Shown piece after piece: positions 63,149 through 64,000 of a stretch of DNA of 64,000 nucleotides (its first letter is position 1; the number at the start of each line of letters is the position of its first letter). The DNA lies in NCBI GenBank assembly GCA_026386955.1, contig JAPLMQ010000297.1, positions 27,580 to 91,579 of the forward strand. Direction: 5' to 3'. The translations under genes and the position numbers were made by a program. The notes below the pieces were generated by a model, which saw only the letters and a list, made by a program, of their open reading frames with translations, did no database searches and was not told where the DNA came from. Source of the stretch: Planctomycetota bacterium. GTDB lineage: Bacteria > Planctomycetota > Phycisphaerae > Phycisphaerales > Phycisphaeraceae.

Positions 63149-63451
63149 ATGCGATATCTACGCGACGTGGCGATTCATTGCTGGCGGTCTTTCTCGCTCC
63201 GTGTTGACCCAACGAATCGTCAATGGGCCTACGTCGTCTTCGGCGGGATGTTTGGCGTGTTCGCAGGAGCATTCCAGTATTTTGGTCTTCGGAGCTTGGA
63301 CTCCGCCATGGCACCCGCGACGCTTGGTTTCGCCTGCGTTGTCACAGGCTCGTACGTTTGGATTCTGACGATTGTCGCGATGGAGCGAGGCGGGCGCATC
63401 CGCGCGTTGGAGAATGCGGGATCAACCGACGCCGCGAATGTAAATCAATGA
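63149..63451 (+). CDS. small two-helix membrane protein
   Basis: A 100-residue protein with helices YVVFGGMFGVFAGAFQYFGL and ATLGFACVVTGSYVWILTIVAM and a short charged C-terminus. Start ATG 63149 follows AAGGAG at a good distance. Its stop overlaps the ATG of the next gene as ATGA. Family unknown. Confidence 0.65.
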   Translation: MRYLRDVAIHCWRSFSLRVDPTNRQWAYVVFGGMFGVFAGAFQYFGLRSLDSAMAPATLGFACVVTGSYVWILTIVAMERGGRIRALENAGSTDAANVNQ

Positions 63452-63882
63452 CGACCGGCCCACTGGGCTTGCTGCATGGCGCTGACGGGATTGCGCGAAG
63501 CATGAGACGCCGGATCTTCAACCTCGCCGCGGGAATCTCCCTCGGGCTCAGCGTCGCCTTTCTCCTGCTCTATCTCATCGCCGATCCGGTTCCAAGCAGA
63601 TGGCAAACCAGCCCACCGGCGACGGTCCAAAAACCCTATGGATTGTTGGGAAAAGCTGGGATTGAATTCGGCAACAGTCCAGATGCGCTCTGGTCGAGGT
63701 CAGAGATTTTTGGCCCTCCCAAGACGAGTCGCCATTGGGGGTTTGGACTTTATCCGCTGATGGGTCTTCGTCGAAGCATCACGTTCCCCGTGGGAGCGCC
63801 GGTGCCCATAGGCCCACTTCGCCCCGGCGAATTTCGCGAAACCTTGTTTCAGACTTTGTTCTTTGTCTATCGGGACCTCTGA
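63448..63882 (+). CDS. small membrane-anchored protein of unknown function
   Basis: A 144-residue protein if started at the coupled ATG 63448. An ATG at 63502 (MRRRIFNLAAGISLGLSVAFLLLYLIAD, 126 residues) matches how such one-helix planctomycete proteins usually begin and may be the true start. One membrane helix is followed by a polar outer part of about 95 residues with TSRHWGFGLYPL and ITFPVGAPVPIGP. No function can be given. Confidence 0.6.
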   Translation: MTTGPLGLLHGADGIARSMRRRIFNLAAGISLGLSVAFLLLYLIADPVPSRWQTSPPATVQKPYGLLGKAGIEFGNSPDALWSRSEIFGPPKTSRHWGFGLYPLMGLRRSITFPVGAPVPIGPLRPGEFRETLFQTLFFVYRDL

Positions 63883-63936
63883 ATAACCCAGTACTAAATC
63901 TCCCCGCCTGGCGCTGAATCGGCAAAGGAGCCCGCG

Positions 63937-64000
63937 ATGGAACGCCAGACGCAAGAGCCGATGCTGATCGATGCGGTGATCCACGACATCGGCGACCCCA
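63937..64000 (+). CDS. unidentified gene, cut by the right window edge
   Basis: ATG at 63937 with a strong AAAGGAG seven bases upstream; the 21 codons visible (MERQTQEPMLIDAVIHDIG) stay open to the edge. Too short to identify. Confidence 0.5.
   Translation, partial: MERQTQEPMLIDAVIHDIGDP

Overview
The window is GC-rich, densely coded bacterial chromosome. I read it as a Planctomycetota genome, most likely Phycisphaerae-like. This is inference from gene content, with no rRNA in the window. The clues are several small membrane proteins with CxxC(G/H)YDLRG zinc ribbons, many Gfo/Idh, PhyH, FGE-sulfatase-domain and sialate O-acetylesterase genes, F-type ATPase subunits c and b with apparent signal peptides, and families of dispersed palindromic repeats. 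No tRNA, rRNA, CRISPR array, insertion sequence or phage was seen.

Layout. 1-2.1 kb: purC (cut by the left edge), a thioredoxin-like lipoprotein and pheS, all on the minus strand. 2.1-7.0 kb: accessory genes, namely an AT-richer orphan with a HEPN-like motif, a secreted toroid/FGE fusion, and a DUF4411 PIN toxin with an ImmA/IrrE-type partner. 7.3-8.5 kb: trmD and rpsP with no rimM between them. 8.7-13.0 kb: zinc-ribbon membrane proteins and a tandem pair of paralogous membrane proteins. 13.1-31.3 kb: carbohydrate metabolism. Its core is a long minus-strand run read leftwards from a ROK regulator at 29.6 kb through a beta-propeller, a polysaccharide deacetylase, a DegT aminotransferase, two Gfo/Idh proteins, a deacetylase-like protein and a possible nucleotidyltransferase, mostly joined by ATGA stop/start overlaps. 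A transglutaminase-like protein, an OppF-type ATPase and a sialate O-acetylesterase follow. A perfect 13-bp inverted repeat at the ROK start faces two divergent amidohydrolase-like genes, the first of which has lost its metal ligands.

31.6-47.2 kb: a nucleotide-sugar dehydrogenase, thioredoxin, an M16 protease, a RibBA-like protein with substitutions at key metal ligands in both domains, a YkgJ-type cysteine-cluster protein, an RraA-like protein, dxs, a Panacea (DUF4065) antitoxin with a small putative toxin, a class I aminotransferase, murC, atpG, a DUF502 protein and an ArsC-like protein. 47.2-48.0 kb is a non-coding, partly very AT-rich region with a consensus DnaA box, a near-consensus box and clustered TTGATTCA words. 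It is a candidate replication origin directly upstream of the ATP synthase operon. 48.0-53.4 kb: atpZ-atpI-atpB-atpE-atpF-atpH-atpA on the plus strand, ending at a strong terminator. atpG lies apart on the other side of the candidate origin, and atpD and atpC are not in the window. 53.5-64 kb: palindromic repeat elements, citrate synthase, a GH95-like glycosidase, a GT87-like membrane protein, an MFS transporter, a Nudix hydrolase, small membrane proteins and a gene cut by the right edge.

The most unusual points are the candidate oriC, the doubly substituted RibBA, the ROK-led amino-sugar-like operon with its operator, the paired pseudo/intact amidohydrolases, the two toxin-antitoxin modules plus a HEPN orphan, the recurring Gly-X-Pro micro-insertions in unrelated proteins, and the dispersed palindromic repeat families.
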